Notes under the pieces: generated by a model
Database searches by the model: none
What the model was told of the DNA's origin: nothing
The model's input: only the letters and a program-made list of their open reading frames with translations
Origin: Candidatus Faecousia faecipullorum
Lineage (GTDB): Bacteria; Bacillota; Clostridia; Oscillospirales; Oscillospiraceae
Reading direction: 5' to 3'
NCBI GenBank assembly: GCA_018710805.1
Contig: DVJG01000123.1
Coordinates: 1 to 7,690, forward strand
DNA: 7,690 nucleotides
Shown: in pieces, positions 5,411 through 7,690 of the stretch
Position numbering within the stretch: position 1 is the stretch's first letter
How the letters are laid out: each line of letters begins with the position of its first letter
Translations under genes and position numbers: made by a program

Positions 5411-5416
5411 TATAAT
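5411..5416 (+). promoter_or_regulatory. -10 box of the promoter for the CrtO-like/glycosyltransferase pair
   Basis: A perfect TATAAT lies 35 bp before the GTG start. No TTGACA-like box is found 16-18 bp upstream (the place reads ATAGCC), so the promoter is probably weak alone or activator-dependent. Predicted transcription start is near 5423. Confidence 0.6.
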
Positions 5417-5445
5417 AAAAGAAAATACGGAAGGAGGAAGCATTT

Positions 5446-5922
5446 GTGCACCGACATGGTTTTGGGTGGAGCATGTTCTATATGGCACTGCTGGGCATTC
5501 TGGCCACGCCTCTGGGGCGGCTCATGGCACGGCTCCCGCTGAACGGGAAGCGGTTTCCCTTTCAAGCATTGCCCTTTGAAAAGAACGGAAAAATCTATGA
5601 AAAGCTGGGCATCCGCCGCTGGAAGAACAAGGTGACGGATATGAGCAAAATCCTGACAAAGATTCTGCCGCCCAAAAAGGTTTCCTTCCGGGATGATGTG
5701 GAAAAGCTGGAGGTTCTCGTAAAGGAGACCTGTGTCGCCGAGAGTGTCCACATTATACTGTGCCTGCTGGGGCTGGGGCTTCTCGCCATCTGGCCGGGAC
5801 CTGGAGGCGTGGTCATGACGGCCCTTTATCTGCTGCTGGGGAACCTGCCCTTTATCGTAATTCAACGCTACAATCGGCCCCGGCTTCTGTCCCTGCTGGA
5901 AAAGAAACGGGCTGCCCATTAG
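5446..5922 (+). CDS. Small membrane protein resembling CrtO-type glycosyl-diaponeurosporenoate acyltransferase
   Basis: The 158-residue product has one N-terminal hydrophobic segment (about 8-25), then FPFQALPFEKNGKIYEKLGI and RRWKNKVTDMSK (about 38-67), then a hydrophobic hairpin near 100-141 and a basic tail. The KNGKIYEKLGIRRWKN pattern recalls the CrtO family. In Staphylococcus, CrtO acylates the sugar of a glycosylated carotenoid during staphyloxanthin synthesis. No carotenoid genes are in view, so the substrate is more likely a glycolipid; this is inference, supported by the glycosyltransferase gene 10 nt downstream. The start is a GTG with AAGGAGG 8 nt upstream. An alternative is an uncharacterised membrane protein of similar length. 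Confidence 0.65.
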   Translation: MHRHGFGWSMFYMALLGILATPLGRLMARLPLNGKRFPFQALPFEKNGKIYEKLGIRRWKNKVTDMSKILTKILPPKKVSFRDDVEKLEVLVKETCVAESVHIILCLLGLGLLAIWPGPGGVVMTALYLLLGNLPFIVIQRYNRPRLLSLLEKKRAAH

Positions 5923-5932
5923 GAGAACTGCC

Positions 5933-7048
5933 ATGAAACTACTGATTTTAAGCGGAAATACCGGAGCGGGCCACAATTCTTGCGCCAAAGCCGTTCAGGA
6001 ATACTGCATGGCTCAGGGAACCCCCTGTGACATCGAGGATGGCCTCAGCTACATTTCTCCCGGGGCCTCGGACTTTGTGAGCCGCTGGCATACCCGGATT
6101 TATCGGTATTTGCCCAGCATTAACCGGGAGGGCTACGGTTACAGCGAGGAGCACGGAGACCGCAGCCGGGACTTTACGCCGGTTTACAGGCTCCTGCTTC
6201 CGGGAGCCGAGCGCCTGCGGCTGCACATTCTGGATGAGCACTACGATGCGGTTCTCTGTACCCACGTGTTCGCGGCCCTGATTCTCACCGCCATGCAGCT
6301 GGAGGACCCCCTTCCCATCCGGACCGCTTTCCTGGCCACGGATTATACCTGCTCTCCCTTGGTAGATAAGTGCGGCCTGGATGCGCTGTTCATCCCCCAT
6401 GAGGCCCTGATCCCGGAGTTCGTCTCCTGGGGCCTGGACAGGGACAAACTCAAGGTCACGGGTATCCCCGTGCGCCGGGAGTTCCTGTCCAAAGAAGAAA
6501 AGGACCGGGCGAAGGAGCAGTGCGGCATTGACCCCCGGAAAACCCACCTTCTGGTCATGTGCGGAAGCATGGGATGCGGCCCCATTCCGGAGCTTGTGGA
6601 CCGTTTGCAGGAGAAAATGACCGAGGATATGGCCCTTACGGTGATCTGCGGTACCAACGAAAGCCTCTATAAAAAACTCCTGGGTGAACCAAAGGGCCCC
6701 GAGACTTTGAATGTCCTGAAATATACGGACCAGGTCTCCCGCTATATGGACAGCGCCGACCTGTATCTCACAAAGCCCGGCGGCATCAGCGTCACCGAGG
6801 CGGCGGTGAAGGGCCTGCCCATGGTTTTTGTGGATGCCGTGGCAGGCTGTGAAAGCCACAACCTGGACTTTTTTGTGTCCCGGAGTGCCGCCGCTACGGC
6901 TGGGGACCCGGAAGCCCTGGCGCAGATCTGCGTGGACCTTCTGCGGAATCAGGAGAAGCGGCAGATGATGGTGAAAAACCTACAGTCCCTCTCTCCGGGG
7001 GACGGAGCGGCGCGGATTTACTACGCCTTAAGAAAACACGAAAGATAA
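5933..7048 (+). CDS. MGDG-synthase/UgtP-type (GT28) glycolipid glycosyltransferase
   Basis: Enzymes of this family transfer sugar from a UDP-sugar to diacylglycerol or a related lipid at the membrane. The 371-residue product has both halves of the GT-B fold. The N-terminal SGNTGAGHNSCAKAV (7-21) matches the GxGH loop of the MGDG-synthase N-terminal domain. The middle LLVMCGSMG begins the second Rossmann-like half. The donor-site LTKPGGISVTEA (279-290) and GCESHN (305-310) correspond to the usual TKPGG...EA and GQE..N motifs, with Cys306 in place of Gln. The length fits the family. The start is ATG with AGGAG 7 nt upstream, overlapping the TAG stop of the CrtO-like gene, so the two are an operon. 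Sugar and acceptor cannot be told from sequence. Confidence 0.88.
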   Translation: MKLLILSGNTGAGHNSCAKAVQEYCMAQGTPCDIEDGLSYISPGASDFVSRWHTRIYRYLPSINREGYGYSEEHGDRSRDFTPVYRLLLPGAERLRLHILDEHYDAVLCTHVFAALILTAMQLEDPLPIRTAFLATDYTCSPLVDKCGLDALFIPHEALIPEFVSWGLDRDKLKVTGIPVRREFLSKEEKDRAKEQCGIDPRKTHLLVMCGSMGCGPIPELVDRLQEKMTEDMALTVICGTNESLYKKLLGEPKGPETLNVLKYTDQVSRYMDSADLYLTKPGGISVTEAAVKGLPMVFVDAVAGCESHNLDFFVSRSAAATAGDPEALAQICVDLLRNQEKRQMMVKNLQSLSPGDGAARIYYALRKHER

Positions 7049-7056
7049 TTCCACGG

Positions 7057-7093
7057 ATTTCCCGGCGAAAAAAACCTTCGCCGGGAAATTTTT
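7057..7093 (+). terminator. Intrinsic terminator of the CrtO-like/glycosyltransferase operon
   Basis: A 13-bp perfect stem ATTTCCCGGCGAA/TTCGCCGGGAAAT (7057-7069 with 7077-7089) with a 7-nt loop is followed by T to 7093. It begins 8 nt after the glycosyltransferase stop codon. Confidence 0.92.
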
Positions 7094-7094
7094 G

Positions 7095-7123
7095 TTGACA
7101 AATGAGGTTTAACGTGTTAAACT
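7095..7123 (+). promoter_or_regulatory. Sigma-A-type promoter for the lipoprotein gene
   Basis: A perfect -35 box TTGACA (7095-7100) is followed, after 17 bp, by TAAACT (7118-7123), which matches four of six -10 bases. The start is expected near 7130, giving a leader of about 120 nt. An operator palindrome covers the spacer and the -10 box. Confidence 0.75.
7107..7122. promoter_or_regulatory. Operator 1: perfect palindrome inside the promoter
   Basis: GTTTAAC-GT-GTTAAAC is a perfect 7-2-7 inverted repeat lying between the -35 box and the end of the -10 box, where a bound protein would block RNA polymerase. The size suits a dimeric winged-helix or TetR-type repressor. The regulator is not in the window. 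Confidence 0.7.
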
Positions 7124-7136
7124 AACCTCAGAAAAG

Positions 7137-7152
7137 GTTTAATGCGTTAAAC
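7137..7152. promoter_or_regulatory. Operator 2: second copy of the palindrome
   Basis: GTTTAAT-GC-GTTAAAC matches operator 1 at 13 of 16 positions. Its centre is 30 bp from that of operator 1, close to three helical turns, so two dimers could bind on one face of the DNA. It lies at the predicted transcript start. Confidence 0.65.
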
Positions 7153-7167
7153 TTATTTCACAACACT

Positions 7168-7246
7168 TAAGGAACCTCTGATAAATCGTCTTCGGCTGGA
7201 CAGCGAAGCTTTTGCCAATTTAATCAGAGCTTCCTTAGAAAGGAAG
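7168..7246 (+). promoter_or_regulatory. Leader with two mutually exclusive hairpins, one covering the ribosome binding site
   Basis: Arm A (7168-7182, TAAGGAACCTCTGAT) pairs with arm B (7223-7237, ATCAGAGCTTCCTTA) over 15 positions with one C-C mismatch. The loop contains an inner hairpin CTTCG-CTG/CAG-CGAAG (7190-7208). The last bases of arm B, CTTCCTT (7230-7236), are also the exact complement of AAGGAAG (7240-7246), which contains the Shine-Dalgarno of the lipoprotein gene 6 nt before its ATG. Arm B can therefore pair with arm A or hide the ribosome binding site, but not both. The ends are each flanked by TA and inverted, so a short MITE-like insertion is an alternative origin. Confidence 0.55.
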
Positions 7247-7252
7247 ATGCTT

Positions 7253-7690
7253 ATGAAACGAACCATCGCCCTGGTTCTGGGACTGCTTCTTATCAGCGCT
7301 CTGAGCCTGGCTATTTTTACCGGATGCTCCAAGGAGGAGGCCAAGGTGCCTTCCGAAGCCCAGTCTGCCACCGAAACGGCGGCCCAGCCGGAGGGGGAGG
7401 CCGTCACCGTCTCCAATGTGGACGATTTTCTCGCCGCCATTGCTCCCGGTGCGGACATCACCCTTGCCGAAGGGACTTTTGACCTGAGCACCGCCGCAGA
7501 CTACGGCAGTGCAGACGTCGGCACGTATTATCACTGGGAGGCTACGGAAGACGGCTTTACCCTGGTATTGCAGGGCGTAGAAGGACTCAGCATCCGCGGC
7601 GCCGAAAAAGGCAGCGAGATCGTGGCCACCGGCCGGACAGCAGACGTGCTTCTTCTGCGGGGCTGCAAGAACGTCAGCATCGCCAATCTT
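7253..7690 (+). CDS. Predicted lipoprotein with parallel beta-helix-like domain (cut by the right edge)
   Basis: The first 146 residues are in the window. A signal peptide starts MKRTIALVLGLLLISALSLA and ends in a lipobox IFTGC with lipid-modified Cys25 predicted; Phe at the -3 position is less usual than Leu. A low-complexity linker rich in Glu, Ala, Thr and Pro follows (about 26-48). Then comes FLAAIAPGADITLAEGTFDL and LVLQGVEGLSIRGAEKGSEI, with short hydrophobic strands and Asn/Gly turns. This pattern is common at the start of right-handed parallel beta-helix proteins such as pectate-lyase-like or NosD-like families. It should be anchored outside the membrane. The ATG at 7253 has GGAAG 6 nt upstream; an ATG two codons earlier is too close to that site. 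Substrate unknown. Confidence 0.75.
   Translation, partial: MKRTIALVLGLLLISALSLAIFTGCSKEEAKVPSEAQSATETAAQPEGEAVTVSNVDDFLAAIAPGADITLAEGTFDLSTAADYGSADVGTYYHWEATEDGFTLVLQGVEGLSIRGAEKGSEIVATGRTADVLLLRGCKNVSIANL

Noticed and set aside
5948..6859. Minus-strand open frame of 303 codons
   Set aside because: It is the reverse of the glycosyltransferase gene, which has clear family motifs, ribosome binding site and operon context. The opposite frame has none.

Overview
The window looks like a chromosomal segment of a low-GC-phylum (Firmicutes) but moderately GC-rich anaerobe, most likely a gut clostridium of the Oscillospiraceae/Ruminococcaceae type. The reasons are the rplU-prp-rpmA-obg gene order, an L27 protein with the cleavable Firmicutes N-terminal extension next to its Prp protease, strong AGGAGG-type ribosome binding sites, near-consensus sigma-A promoters, a tandem glycine riboswitch, and GC-rich coding sequence with AT-rich spacers. 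The species assignment is inference.

Layout. Positions 1-1411, minus strand: a ribosomal cluster transcribed from a promoter at 1383-1411, through a structured leader resembling the L21 leader, into rplU (L21), prp and rpmA (L27). It ends at a strong hairpin terminator (320-354). The GTPase gene obg follows behind its own folded leader and runs off the left edge. Positions 1591-1761, plus strand: a divergent tRNA-Val(GAC) gene with a near-perfect promoter and an intrinsic terminator. Positions 1765-2003: no gene, but a run of inverted repeats ending with the hairpin that closes the next operon. Positions 2014-3722, minus strand: an AGCS-family sodium:alanine/glycine symporter behind a two-aptamer glycine riboswitch, an intrinsic terminator and a clear promoter.

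Positions 3764-7048 hold four genes in two divergent pairs that together look like a membrane lipid or glycolipid module. On the minus strand are a PlsC-like acyltransferase and a PAP2-type phosphatase, coupled by an ATGA overlap. On the plus strand are a small CrtO-like membrane acyltransferase and an MGDG-synthase/UgtP-type glycosyltransferase. Read as a pathway, these could supply acylated phospholipid, dephosphorylate it to a neutral lipid, glycosylate that lipid and acylate the glycolipid. The individual families are recognised from motifs; the joint pathway is inference.

Positions 7057-7690, plus strand: a terminator, then a promoter carrying two palindromic operators 30 bp apart, then a 5' leader with two mutually exclusive hairpins (one covering the ribosome binding site), then the first 146 codons of a lipoprotein with a probable parallel beta-helix domain, cut by the right edge.
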